13,499 nucleotides of DNA from Dehalococcoidia bacterium UBA2991 (GTDB taxonomy: Bacteria > Chloroflexota > Dehalococcoidia > Tepidiformales > Tepidiformaceae): positions 215,655-229,153 of the forward strand of contig DEAD01000008.1 of assembly GCA_002346645.1 (NCBI GenBank), written 5' to 3'. Below are positions 7,501 to 13,499 of the stretch, one piece after another (the first letter of the stretch is position 1; the number at the start of each line of letters is the position of its first letter). A model generated the notes under the pieces. That model was given only the letters and a program-made list of their open reading frames with translations, had not been told where the DNA came from and made no database searches. The translations under genes and the position numbers were made by a program.

Positions 7501-8840
7501 TCCCGCATTAGGCTATAGAGAGCATCTTCTGACCAGGGTTTGCAGGCGCACTCGGCCACAATCTGCTGAGCAAGAACATCCAAAGGGGCAGTAAGCGGAG
7601 AAATCCGGTCGAGACGCCCAGCCCGAACAGCACGAACAAGAGCAGCGCACTCAATTAGTTCATCTCGAGTAGTGGGGAAAAGCCGACCATGGGGACGCAA
7701 ACCGAGAGCGTGCCCAGATCGGCCGATCCGTTGAAGCAATGTGGCAATACTGCGCGGAGAGCCAACTTGGCAAACAAGGTCGATAGCACCGATATCAATA
7801 CCAAGCTCTAGGGAAGCTGTGGCAACAAGAGCGCGGAGTTCACCAGCCTTGAGGCACTGCTCAACATAGAGGCGCCGCCCCTTAGCAATACTTCCATGGT
7901 GGCTCGCAACAGCTTCCTCACCAAGGCGTTCCGTAAGCTCCTTGGCGACACGTTCTGAAAGAGAACGAGTATTGACGAAAATGAGAGTTGTCCGGTGTTC
8001 GGAGATAAGCTCGGCGAGACGATCAAATATATCCCGCCACTGCTCCCTAGCAGGAACAGCCTCGAGATCACTAGGCGGTGTTTCAACGTGAAGTTCTATG
8101 TCCCGTTGGTGGCCCTGGTCAACGATAGTGGCTGGTCGACCAGGGCTGGCAAAGAAGCGAGCCATTAACTCAATCGGATTCTGGGTAGCAGAAAGCCCTA
8201 TCCGAACAATTGGAGTCTCGGTCAAATCCTCAAGACGAGCGAGTGTCAGAGCAAGGTGGCTTCCCCTACGATCTCGCGCAAGAGCATGAACTTCGTCGAC
8301 GATAACGGTACGGACATCACGAAGGTTCTCCCGGCTACGCTCAGCCGTAACGAGAAGGAACAGGGACTCGGGAGTGGTTACGAGTATATGGGGGGGGCGT
8401 CGCACCATAGTCTGGCGAGCAGAAGAGGGTGTATCACCCGTCCGGACAGCACTGGTAATAGGAGGTAGTTGATAGCCCATCTCCACCGCAAGGGCGCTTA
8501 TCTCAGCAAGTGGCTCCTCGAGATTGCGCTGAATGTCGTTGCTAAGCGCTTTAAGAGGAGAGACGTATACGATGCGGGTCGCAGCGGTAAGGTCACCAGC
8601 CTCAGCCTCACGAACAAGCTGGTCGATACCAACAAGAAAAGCAGCCAGAGTTTTCCCCGAACCCGTAGGAGCAGCAATCAGGGTCGGCTCATTGGCATGG
8701 ATATGAGGCCAACCCTCTACCTGGGCACCCGTGGGACTGGCAAACCGGCGCTCAAACCAGGTCCTAACCACAGGGTGGAACAATGCAAGCACATCTCCCG
8801 TTAGGGAGGTCGCCTCTACCGTTGAATGGCTATCGAACAT
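4563..8840 (-). CDS. lhr: Lhr-type (large helicase-related) superfamily 2 ATP-dependent helicase
   Basis: A 1425-residue protein, close to but slightly shorter than the classical long Lhr enzymes (E. coli about 1538). Domain order: a Q-motif Gln near residue 40; Walker A A57-P-T-G-S-G-K63-T; motif Ia around S94-P-L-K-A; the T-T-P-E-S motif at 155-159; DEVH box D182-E-V-H185; motif III L216-S-A-T; helicase domain 2 with V-N-T-R at 289-292, a T-A-S-L-E-L-G-I-D motif near 341-349, and motif VI Q370-R-I-G-R-S-G-H. After the helicase core come winged-helix and Lhr-specific core domains, then a long C-terminal extension as in bacterial Lhr. Family members are 3'-5' translocases that unwind DNA or RNA:DNA hybrids and belong to DNA repair responses. 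The ATG at 8840 is the first start in frame and leaves about 17 residues before conserved sequence; no clear Shine-Dalgarno precedes it. No metallophosphatase partner gene is adjacent. Confidence 0.97.
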   Translation of the reverse strand: MFDSHSTVEATSLTGDVLALFHPVVRTWFERRFASPTGAQVEGWPHIHANEPTLIAAPTGSGKTLAAFLVGIDQLVREAEAGDLTAATRIVYVSPLKALSNDIQRNLEEPLAEISALAVEMGYQLPPITSAVRTGDTPSSARQTMVRRPPHILVTTPESLFLLVTAERSRENLRDVRTVIVDEVHALARDRRGSHLALTLARLEDLTETPIVRIGLSATQNPIELMARFFASPGRPATIVDQGHQRDIELHVETPPSDLEAVPAREQWRDIFDRLAELISEHRTTLIFVNTRSLSERVAKELTERLGEEAVASHHGSIAKGRRLYVEQCLKAGELRALVATASLELGIDIGAIDLVCQVGSPRSIATLLQRIGRSGHALGLRPHGRLFPTTRDELIECAALVRAVRAGRLDRISPLTAPLDVLAQQIVAECACKPWSEDALYSLMREAYPFAELSREYFDEIVTMLATGIGDGPGGSSPLIHRDRVNGMVRGRRGARLAALNNGGVIPEMGDYRVIAEPEDIPVGTVNEDFALESAAGDIFLLGSTSWRITRVERSTVRVVDAHGAPPTVPFWLGEAPGRTIELSEEAGRLRREIADGFGDPSTLVTRLQEECSLCENGARQMVDYVLATRDGLGVVPSDTDVVFERFFDDSGGMQLVIHAPFGARVNRAWGLALRKQFCTTFDFELQAAANDDAILLSSGPQHSWPLAEAFTWVNPRNAATLVEKSIFYIPLFPTRWRWNASRALAIARQRNGKRVPPFLQRIRGDDLMAAVFPAQVGCQEHLDAPLSLPNHPLMRQTRDDCLYEAMDVCGLQNVLTRIEEGHVRLHAVDSVEPSPMAHEIVNGRPYTFLDDAPIEERRTRAVTLRRTLPDSARDLATLSPVAIARVCEEARPDPRNREEVHDTLLGLVALSEEYAASWHKWLAELEAAKRVARFRVGNRSVWFAVENLPSIQALFPEAEVPSPGVPSHALIGVKDREGARLALVRGHTECLGPLTPIDISKRTGLAEKDVDYGLRAAEAEGHLVRGRFTPSISEDELCDRRLLARIHRYTLQGLRKAVSPVSSADYMRFLTRWHGLAPGAVYGGRPGLRRALERLQGFEAPAGSWENELIRSRVSDYDPVWLDELCFAGEIAWARLSIRKPQNSSPVLNRVAPATRATPITLVPRHSLSDLLAAVRYDRQGAVVPLAGSAAAIVELLRERGALFFEELVRETGQLMSQTEEALRELIAVGLVASDGFEGVRKIFAPPSSGRRRIAIRRPKASYRLGLVLGGPPGRWSLIEAGPTDSLQRDELAAIVASVLLERYGVVFRDLAAQERFAIPWREILRALRGMEARGDVRGGRFVSGVNGEQYALINAVEQLRATRMDPPRGERVVISAVDPVNLTGTVLPEPRVASHTGRSLVLLDGVLEDVKAVGTFAPVTGP

Positions 8841-8998
8841 CTGTGCGAGTGATGGTAGCCCAACGAATCTTTTTTTGCTTGCTAAAACAAGATAGGAAGA
8901 AGCATCACTCTTACCCTTACAGCCTCTTGTCAGAGCAGGAATGGATCCAGCTGCAGTGGTCGTTTCATGCGGTTTTTTACAAATCGCAAAAGACCAAC
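8841..8998. other. Intergenic gap between the VOC gene and lhr
   Basis: A 158-bp stretch with no gene. It contains two T-runs on the plus strand (near 8870 and 8972) and a small CTTG-6-CAAG repeat beside the first. For minus-strand transcripts these read as A-runs, so they do not form an intrinsic terminator in the direction of the flanking genes. I found no convincing -35/-10 pair for lhr, so lhr may be transcribed through from the VOC gene. Confidence 0.35.
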
Positions 8999-9859
8999 TT
9001 AGGCAGAGGCTTCTTCAAAGAGCTGAAACAGGACTCCATTAGTGTCGCGCGGAGAAAGGAAGATGTTTCGCTTCCAGAGTGAATCTTCGACACCACCGGG
9101 CGGCTTGATTCCATTTTCGGACAGAGCTTCTACGGCTCGATCGATGGACTCAACCTCACAGGAAACATGATGCAGGCCCTTCCCTCGCTTAGTGAGAAAG
9201 TCCTGGAGAAAGCCCTCTTCACCAATTGGTTCGAGGATTTCAAACTTTAGCTCAGTGTTGGGGATGCGCATAAGACAGCCCTTGTAGCCCTGATCGGGCC
9301 TTTCCCAACGACCCTCAACCTCCATGCCAAAGACACGCTCCTGCCAAACGGCCTGCTCCTCGAGGTTAGATGAGGCAAGTGAGACATGGTCGAGCCGATT
9401 AAAGCCAACGACACCACCTTCACCAAGAGTTCCATTCACACTCTGCACACTCTTTGGTTGATAGAGCTGCCAGAGGACCCCTCCACTATCTCGAGGGTGG
9501 ATATAAGCCATCCACCACATTGTGTCTTCGCTAATACCCCCAAAGGGAGTGATACCGAGGCGCTCCAGTTCAGAGACTGCTTCTTTAATGTCCGGAACCT
9601 GAACAGTCAGGTGATGTAAGCCAGGGCCCCGTTGATCGAGAAATCGCTGAACGAAACTGTCAGGGCCATCCGGCTCGAGAAGCTCCCACTCCACCTGCGT
9701 GTTGCGGATTCGAGTTACGCAACCCTCAAAGGGTGTACCGGGATGGGCATTGAATTGCCGAAGAAAGCGAAAGCCGAAAAGCAGTTGAAAACGATCCCGC
9801 TGTTCGCGCCAGTTGTGGGCAGCCATACTAATGTGGTCAAACCGAGAGAGAGCGAGCAC
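8999..9859 (-). CDS. Duplicated VOC-fold protein (two methylmalonyl-CoA-epimerase/glyoxalase-like domains)
   Basis: A 286-residue protein made of two similar halves, about 1-135 and 152-284. Each half follows the vicinal-oxygen-chelate plan: D-H-I/V-S opening strand, L-L/F-E-x-L-E-P strand, R-G-x-G-L-H-H strand, and a final G-V-L-x-Q-L strand. Aligning by eye to methylmalonyl-CoA epimerase, metal ligands would be H9, E59, H83 in the first half and H158, E207, H231 in the second; the fourth ligand, usually Glu, is Gln131 and Gln279. Families with this fold are epimerases, glyoxalases, extradiol dioxygenases and resistance proteins. The paired halves resemble the two-domain layout of type I extradiol dioxygenases, which is why a ring-cleavage role cannot be excluded. 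The start is GTG at 9859, preceded by CTGGAG. It is divergent from the lipid kinase and upstream of lhr on the same strand. Confidence 0.85.
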   Translation of the reverse strand: MLALSRFDHISMAAHNWREQRDRFQLLFGFRFLRQFNAHPGTPFEGCVTRIRNTQVEWELLEPDGPDSFVQRFLDQRGPGLHHLTVQVPDIKEAVSELERLGITPFGGISEDTMWWMAYIHPRDSGGVLWQLYQPKSVQSVNGTLGEGGVVGFNRLDHVSLASSNLEEQAVWQERVFGMEVEGRWERPDQGYKGCLMRIPNTELKFEILEPIGEEGFLQDFLTKRGKGLHHVSCEVESIDRAVEALSENGIKPPGGVEDSLWKRNIFLSPRDTNGVLFQLFEEASA

Positions 9860-9890
9860 AACGTCTCCAGAGACAAAATTGTTGGCCGGT

Positions 9891-9919
9891 ATGGTAGGAA
9901 GTCAGGGGACCCTGGGCAA
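9891..9919 (-). promoter_or_regulatory. Candidate sigma70-type promoter for the VOC gene
   Basis: On the minus strand TTGCCC (plus 9914-9919) is followed after exactly 17 nt by TACCAT (plus 9891-9896), each four of six to consensus. Transcription would start near 9884, about 25 nt before the GTG at 9859. The -35 is the same hexamer as the one proposed before the ABM-like gene. The site lies immediately before the ATG of the divergent lipid kinase gene at 9922. Confidence 0.35.
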
Positions 9920-9921
9920 CG

Positions 9922-10824
9922 ATGACTGCACAAACCGCCACAATCGTGGCAAACCCACTGGCACGGAGACTACGTCACTTCGATGGCGTGCAGGCATTAC
10001 GACGCCTTGAAGAGCGCGGCTTTAAAGCGCGGCTTGAGCTGCCCGAAACACCAGCGGGAACAGCGGCAGCCGCGGCCCGAGCGGCAGAACGCGGAGACAC
10101 TTTCGTATTTGTGCTAGGAGGAGACGGCACTGTGCGGCTTGCGGCCGGATCCCTGGCGGGCTCAGGCTCGGTACTGGCCGTGCTACCGGGTGGAACAGCG
10201 AACGTTTGGGCCAAGGAGGCAGGAATCCCTCAGAACCTGCTGAAGGCACTTGAATCCCACTTGGACGGCCAGCAGGTAGCAATTGACTTGGGCAGAGCCG
10301 GGGCAGAGCCATTTCTACTAATGGCTGGAATCGGTTGGGATGCACAAATTGCGGCAAAAGTGAGGCCAGCACTGAAAAGAAAACTGGGGGTACTCGCCTA
10401 TGTCCTTCACGGATTACCTACGCTCCACCAGCTGCGAACCACAGAAATGGCCTGGTCTACAGAGGAGGAAGCAGCCGTGGCGAGGGTTGGCTTGCTCGTG
10501 GTGAGCAATACGCGGTTGTATGGCGGTTTCCTCATGTTTGCTCCGGAAGCAAGTGCGCGCGACGGCATGCTCGACGCATGTATTTTCATGCCAAGCACCT
10601 TAGCTGAAGGACTTCGCCACGCCCTAAAAGTGATCGTTCGACGCCATTCCGGGGATAAAGGGGTACGGGAGCTGCGAACTACGCACCTAAATATAACCAC
10701 TCCAGGACTGCCAGTTCAGGTAGACGGAGACGTAGTGGGCGAGACACCAACCACGCTTACAGTGGAAAGAAGGGCGCTACTAATCAGCGTACCAGCAGGA
10801 AAACTAACGCCCGCTCTCCGCTAG
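9922..10824 (+). CDS. DAGK-family lipid kinase (YegS/diacylglycerol-kinase-like)
   Basis: A 300-residue protein of the diacylglycerol-kinase catalytic family, which phosphorylates lipid hydroxyls such as diacylglycerol or related lipids with ATP at the membrane surface. The nucleotide-binding signature L65-G-G-D-G-T70 is intact, followed by L88-P-G-G-T-A-N94-V-W-A, the LPxGTxNxxA motif of this family. A later stretch with A-G-I-G-W-D-A and the C-terminal segment V-D-G-D (about residues 270-273) also match the family, where acidic and glycine residues shape the active site. Length is typical (about 300). The ATG at 9922 fits the alignment; only a weak GGGGA is seen about 13 nt upstream. It is divergent from the VOC gene (62 bp between starts) and converges on recF with 10 bp between stops. 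Substrate lipid is unknown. Confidence 0.93.
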   Translation: MTAQTATIVANPLARRLRHFDGVQALRRLEERGFKARLELPETPAGTAAAAARAAERGDTFVFVLGGDGTVRLAAGSLAGSGSVLAVLPGGTANVWAKEAGIPQNLLKALESHLDGQQVAIDLGRAGAEPFLLMAGIGWDAQIAAKVRPALKRKLGVLAYVLHGLPTLHQLRTTEMAWSTEEEAAVARVGLLVVSNTRLYGGFLMFAPEASARDGMLDACIFMPSTLAEGLRHALKVIVRRHSGDKGVRELRTTHLNITTPGLPVQVDGDVVGETPTTLTVERRALLISVPAGKLTPALR

Positions 10825-10834
10825 TAACCCAGAC

Positions 10835-12001
10835 TTATTCGCCCTCGAAGCGGCTGATAGCCCCCCCGGAAACCACAAAACGGCCCGTAGCCGTTTTAAG
10901 AACATCACGCACGCGATCAGGATCAGCAGTTGTTAAGACGACCTGTTGGAAGCCCTCAAACGTATCCAGCACACCTCTACGTCGTTGCTCATCGAGCTCG
11001 CTAAGCACGTCGTCAAGAAGGACCACAGGTTCGTCACCAAGGCAAGCCTGGATATAAGCAGCCTCGGCGAAGCGGAGAGATAGAACAGCGGTGCGCAGTT
11101 GAGCGCGGGAAGCAAAGGCAGCAGCCGGCAAGCCGTCAATGAGCACCTCAACATCATCACGATGCGGTCCATAAAGAGTCACACCAGCTCCAATCTCCTT
11201 GGAACGGCCATCTTCGAGAGCTTGCAGCATGCGATTGGTCCACTCCGCCTCCTCGATTGGAAGAGGATCCTCGAATACATCCCGCAGGGCTGGCTTATAT
11301 GCCAGTGCGATTGTCTCAACTTCGTCACTGAGCTTGCCCATCTGCTCGCAGGCGTATGGGACAAGTAATCCGAGAGCGTCTGACCGACCTTTCATGATGA
11401 TACCGCCAGCATGCGAAAGCTCCTGATCCCAGAAACCGAGCTCTGAGGGGGAAGCATCATGGGCTTGAATTCGCTTGAGTAACCCATTGCGCTGTTGGAG
11501 AACCCGTTGATAGCGCTGCATTGCACGCAGATATCCACGATCGACCTGTGAAGACATCATGTCGAGGTAGCGACGACGGAGAATTGGAGGCCCAGCAACG
11601 ATCTCTATATCCAGGGTTGTAAAAAGAACAGCGGCCAGCTGTCCAACTGCATCAGAGGTTCGCTTAGCAAGGCCGTTCACGCGCACGCGTTTACCCGCGC
11701 GCTTTTTCTCACCGCTGCGGCCAACAACGGCAACTTCGAGGCTTAGACGCCCTGCTGCACGCTGTACCTCAGTCTCAAGACGAGCCACAGGAAACTCTGA
11801 TTCAAGGACATCTCGACACACAAGGTCAGAATCGCTGCTAGCCCGGCTCGAGCGAAGAGTAGAGAGAAGATAAATAGCCTCAAGAAGGTTGCTCTTCCCT
11901 TGTGCATTCTCGCCCACAAAAAGGTTGAGCCCTTTATCCAGCAAGAGATCGACTTGGGAATAATTTCTAAAGTTGGTGAGTTTAAGGCTGTTGATATACA
12001 C
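10835..12001 (-). CDS. recF: RecF, DNA replication and recombinational repair ATPase
   Basis: An SMC-like ABC-type ATPase that helps load RecA at gaps as part of the RecFOR pathway. With the start at 12001 it has 388 residues, within the family range. The N-terminus Y2-I-N-S-L-K-L-T-N-F-R-N-Y matches the RecF signature (xLxLxNFRNY), Walker A is G30-E-N-A-Q-G-K-S-N38, and near the C-terminus are the ABC signature region L-S-L-R-F-A-E-A and Walker B V-V-L-L-D-D-V-L-S-E-L-D. The GTG at 12001 was chosen because it places the family N-terminus at residue 1; an in-frame TTG at 12025 would add 8 residues with no family match. No strong Shine-Dalgarno is seen for either. The gene is convergent with the lipid kinase and divergent from dnaN, not downstream of it as is usual. 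Confidence 0.96.
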   Translation of the reverse strand: MYINSLKLTNFRNYSQVDLLLDKGLNLFVGENAQGKSNLLEAIYLLSTLRSSRASSDSDLVCRDVLESEFPVARLETEVQRAAGRLSLEVAVVGRSGEKKRAGKRVRVNGLAKRTSDAVGQLAAVLFTTLDIEIVAGPPILRRRYLDMMSSQVDRGYLRAMQRYQRVLQQRNGLLKRIQAHDASPSELGFWDQELSHAGGIIMKGRSDALGLLVPYACEQMGKLSDEVETIALAYKPALRDVFEDPLPIEEAEWTNRMLQALEDGRSKEIGAGVTLYGPHRDDVEVLIDGLPAAAFASRAQLRTAVLSLRFAEAAYIQACLGDEPVVLLDDVLSELDEQRRRGVLDTFEGFQQVVLTTADPDRVRDVLKTATGRFVVSGGAISRFEGE

Positions 12002-12042
12002 GAGAAGTCCAAAGTGGCGCCCCAATGAGCGCCAGAACCATA

Positions 12043-12048
12043 AGTATA
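12043..12048 (-). promoter_or_regulatory. Possible recF -10 element
   Basis: TATACT on the minus strand matches five of six -10 positions and would start transcription about 35 nt before the GTG of recF. No -35 is recognisable at 16-18 nt spacing, so this is weak. Confidence 0.25.
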
Positions 12049-12056
12049 GCTCTGCC

Positions 12057-12084
12057 TTAAGTTATGGGGTTATGTCCCATTAAG
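12057..12084. repeat. Inverted repeat in the recF/dnaN intergenic region
   Basis: ATGGG (12064-12068) and CCCAT (12076-12080) form a 5-bp stem around a 7-nt loop. It can extend through a 4-nt bulge by CTTA at 12056-12059 pairing with TAAG at 12081-12084. It has no T-run and lies upstream of both start codons, which suits an operator or structured leader better than a terminator. Confidence 0.4.
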
Positions 12085-12104
12085 TCCCCGGAATGGACCG
12101 AAAT

Positions 12105-12122
12105 TGCTTAAGTGCCTAAGCA
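12105..12122. repeat. Second inverted repeat, next to the dnaN promoter
   Basis: TGCTTA (12105-12110) and TAAGCA (12117-12122) form a perfect 6-bp inverted repeat with a 6-nt spacer. It ends 7 nt before the proposed dnaN -35. Its half-site shares the TTA/TAA core with the TTAAG copies at 12057, 12080 and 12108. Confidence 0.4.
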
Positions 12123-12128
12123 TTCGCC

Positions 12129-12157
12129 TTGTGGGGGGATGGGGAGCTTCCTATAAT
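12129..12157 (+). promoter_or_regulatory. dnaN promoter (sigma70 type)
   Basis: A perfect -10 TATAAT at 12152-12157 is preceded, at 17-nt spacing, by TTGTGG (12129-12134), which keeps the first three -35 bases. Transcription would start near 12164, giving a leader of about 26 nt before the ATG at 12190. This is the clearest promoter in the window. Confidence 0.65.
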
Positions 12158-12189
12158 CGCCGCTCAGAACGGGGAATGCGGGTAATCAC

Positions 12190-13329
12190 ATGAAGGTTCA
12201 GGTCCTCCAGGAGAACCTCCAACGGGGGTTGGCGATCGTAGGGCGGGCAGTTGCCGCAAGATCAACCCTCCCCATCACTTCAAACATCCTGATGGCAACT
12301 GATGGGGGACGGTTACGCCTATCGGCTACCGATCTCGACATCTCCATCAGTACTTGGATCGGAGCGAAGGTCGAAGAGGAAGGTGCCACAACAATTCCTG
12401 CTCGCCTGATAACAGACTTCGTAGGACAACTACCACCAGCAACAGTGTCGATCGAGATACCCGAACGAACCCGTCAAGCAAAGCTTGAGTGCGCCCGCAC
12501 GGAGTCAACAATCAACACGATGGATGCAGAGGACTTCCCCAGGATTTCAACAATCGAAGAGGGGCCCTCGATCAAGCTCGACTCAGCAACTCTCCGGCGT
12601 ACCATCGACCGGGTCGAGTTCGCAGCAGCAACGGATGACTCACGACCCGTCATAACCGGTGTAAGCATCAAGGGCGAGGATAGCAAGCTGACATTCGCAG
12701 CCTCAGACGGGTTCCGTCTGGCAGTTTCCGACATCGCACTTGGGGATGATCAAGCATTCCCTCTTGAGGATTTGAACTTAATTGTTCCCGCCCGAGCACT
12801 ACGCGAAATAGGACGCCTTATCGGAGAGGGAGCAGCCCCAGTAGAAGTAAGAGTCAATGAAAAACAGACTCAGGTGCAATTTTCACTATCAGATGTAGAG
12901 CTGGTGGCACAGCTAATCCAAGGAACCTTCCCCAACTACAACCAACTAATCCCAGGGGAGTACACCACAGCAACTATGGTGGATGTAGATGACTTCATGC
13001 GGGGAGCTCGTATTGCAGCCATCTTCGCGAGGGACGGAAGCGGAATTGTGCGTTTGCAGGTGCAACCCGCAGGAACTAGCGGAGCGGGAAAGCTAGTCAT
13101 TAGTGCGCGCGCAGACGAAGTAGGTGACAACGAAGGTGAGATCGATGTGAAGGTAGAGGGTGAGCCAGCAAAGATCGCCTTCAACAGTCGTTACCTGGCC
13201 GACGTTTTGGGTGCCCTAGAGGGTGAAGTGCGCTTAGAAACGACCAGCCCATCGAGCCAGGGAGTATTCCGACCCGCAGAAGAAGAGGGCTATGTTCACG
13301 TGATCATGCCGATGTTCGTCCAATGGTGA
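12190..13329 (+). CDS. dnaN: DNA polymerase III subunit beta (sliding clamp)
   Basis: A 379-residue ring-forming clamp that tethers the replicative polymerase and many repair proteins to DNA. The sequence has the family's three repeated domains (about 1-120, 130-250, 255-379). Recognisable features are the N-terminal M-K-V-x-x-L-Q-E-N-L, the segment R-S-T-L-P-I-T-S-N-I-L in domain 1, R-P-V-I-T-G-V and A-A-S-D-G-F-R-L-A in domain 2, the F-P-N-Y-x-Q-L-I-P block, and the C-terminal M-P-M-F-V-Q-W, where the M-P-M is the family hallmark. Length is normal (about 365-380). The ATG at 12190 fits the family start and follows GGGG-containing sequence and the promoter at 12129-12157. It is divergent from recF, and dnaA is not seen. 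The ending MPMFVQW and the N-terminal wording resemble Chloroflexota clamps as I recall them. Confidence 0.98.
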   Translation: MKVQVLQENLQRGLAIVGRAVAARSTLPITSNILMATDGGRLRLSATDLDISISTWIGAKVEEEGATTIPARLITDFVGQLPPATVSIEIPERTRQAKLECARTESTINTMDAEDFPRISTIEEGPSIKLDSATLRRTIDRVEFAAATDDSRPVITGVSIKGEDSKLTFAASDGFRLAVSDIALGDDQAFPLEDLNLIVPARALREIGRLIGEGAAPVEVRVNEKQTQVQFSLSDVELVAQLIQGTFPNYNQLIPGEYTTATMVDVDDFMRGARIAAIFARDGSGIVRLQVQPAGTSGAGKLVISARADEVGDNEGEIDVKVEGEPAKIAFNSRYLADVLGALEGEVRLETTSPSSQGVFRPAEEEGYVHVIMPMFVQW

Positions 13330-13449
13330 GCACATAAGGCTGCTGGCCCCTCACTCTCCCAAACTTTTTCCAGTCCCGGCAGCTGCTCTGTCCGGTATCC
13401 CAAGAGGGCACCCGCCTCCATATCGTCTTCAGAAGCATTTAGGAGGAAA

Positions 13450-13499
13450 ATGGGTTGTCCTTCTCATAAAATACAAACCATTGTGATGGTGGCTAAACA
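13450..13499 (+). CDS. Possible start of an unidentified gene, cut by the window end
   Basis: AGGAGG at 13441-13446 is followed after 3 nt by an ATG at 13450 whose frame stays open for the 16 full codons that remain (beginning M-G-C-P-S-H-K-I). The Shine-Dalgarno is full strength but its spacing is short, and too little coding sequence is present to judge. The 120 bp between dnaN and this ATG contain no other recognisable feature. Confidence 0.35.
   Translation, partial: MGCPSHKIQTIVMVAK

Noticed and set aside
8868..8895. T-run with a small CTTG/CAAG stem as an intrinsic terminator
   Set aside because: The T-run precedes the stem on the plus strand and becomes an A-run for the minus-strand genes, so neither strand gives a stem followed by a T-run for a flanking gene.
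12002..12189. Possible replication origin between recF and dnaN
   Set aside because: I find no DnaA boxes or strongly AT-rich unwinding stretch; the repeats are short and better explained as regulatory.
13336..13383. Terminator hairpin after dnaN (CTGCTGG with CCAG...GCAG)
   Set aside because: The pairing needs a 5-nt bulge and a loop of about 25 nt, and the T-run lies inside the loop rather than after the stem.
1..13499. CRISPR arrays, transposases, integrases, tRNA or rRNA genes
   Set aside because: No regularly spaced repeats, transposase-like proteins, terminal inverted repeats with target duplications, or RNA cloverleaf patterns were seen.

Overview
This is a bacterial window of about 13.5 kb with dense, intron-free coding. 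Ribosome-binding sites precede several genes, and GTG is used as a start as well as ATG. The beta clamp (dnaN) resembles Chloroflexota clamps as I remember them (N-terminal CLQENL/GLAIVGRAVA-like segment, C-terminal MPMFVQW). My best guess is therefore a member of Chloroflexota, possibly a moderate-GC environmental lineage. That is inference from recalled similarity, not a search.

Layout. The first 4.5 kb is an accessory oxidative-metabolism locus. On the minus strand are a truncated short-chain dehydrogenase (1-473) and, 4 nt upstream of it, a small ABM-like dimeric alpha-beta barrel protein (478-885). Divergent from these is a cytochrome P450 (1029-2372), followed 9 nt later by an unrecognised 108-residue protein (2382-2708). 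A minus-strand single-cluster ferredoxin (2705-2905) converges on that protein; the two stop codons share one CTAG. A FAD-dependent dehydrogenase of the fumarate-reductase/ketosteroid-dehydrogenase superfamily (3069-4454) runs divergently from the ferredoxin. P450, ferredoxin, flavoprotein and SDR fit a short oxidation route for a hydrophobic, perhaps steroid- or terpenoid-like, substrate. The substrate cannot be read from the sequence.

The middle holds a very large minus-strand Lhr-type DNA/RNA helicase (4563-8840). Upstream of it on the same strand is a duplicated VOC-fold protein (8999-9859) that looks like two fused methylmalonyl-CoA-epimerase-type domains.

The right side holds a DAGK/YegS-type lipid kinase (9922-10824), recF on the minus strand (10835-12001), and dnaN on the plus strand (12190-13329). 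recF and dnaN are divergent and share an intergenic region of about 190 bp that carries a good dnaN promoter and two inverted repeats. This differs from the common dnaA-dnaN-recF co-directional order. The last 50 bases may open another plus-strand gene.

There is no tRNA, rRNA, insertion sequence or CRISPR array that I can recognise. No stretch longer than 300 bases lacks a gene. I see no striking new multi-gene defence or mobile system. The most unusual points are the P450-coupled unknown protein with its neighbouring redox genes, and the divergent recF/dnaN arrangement.
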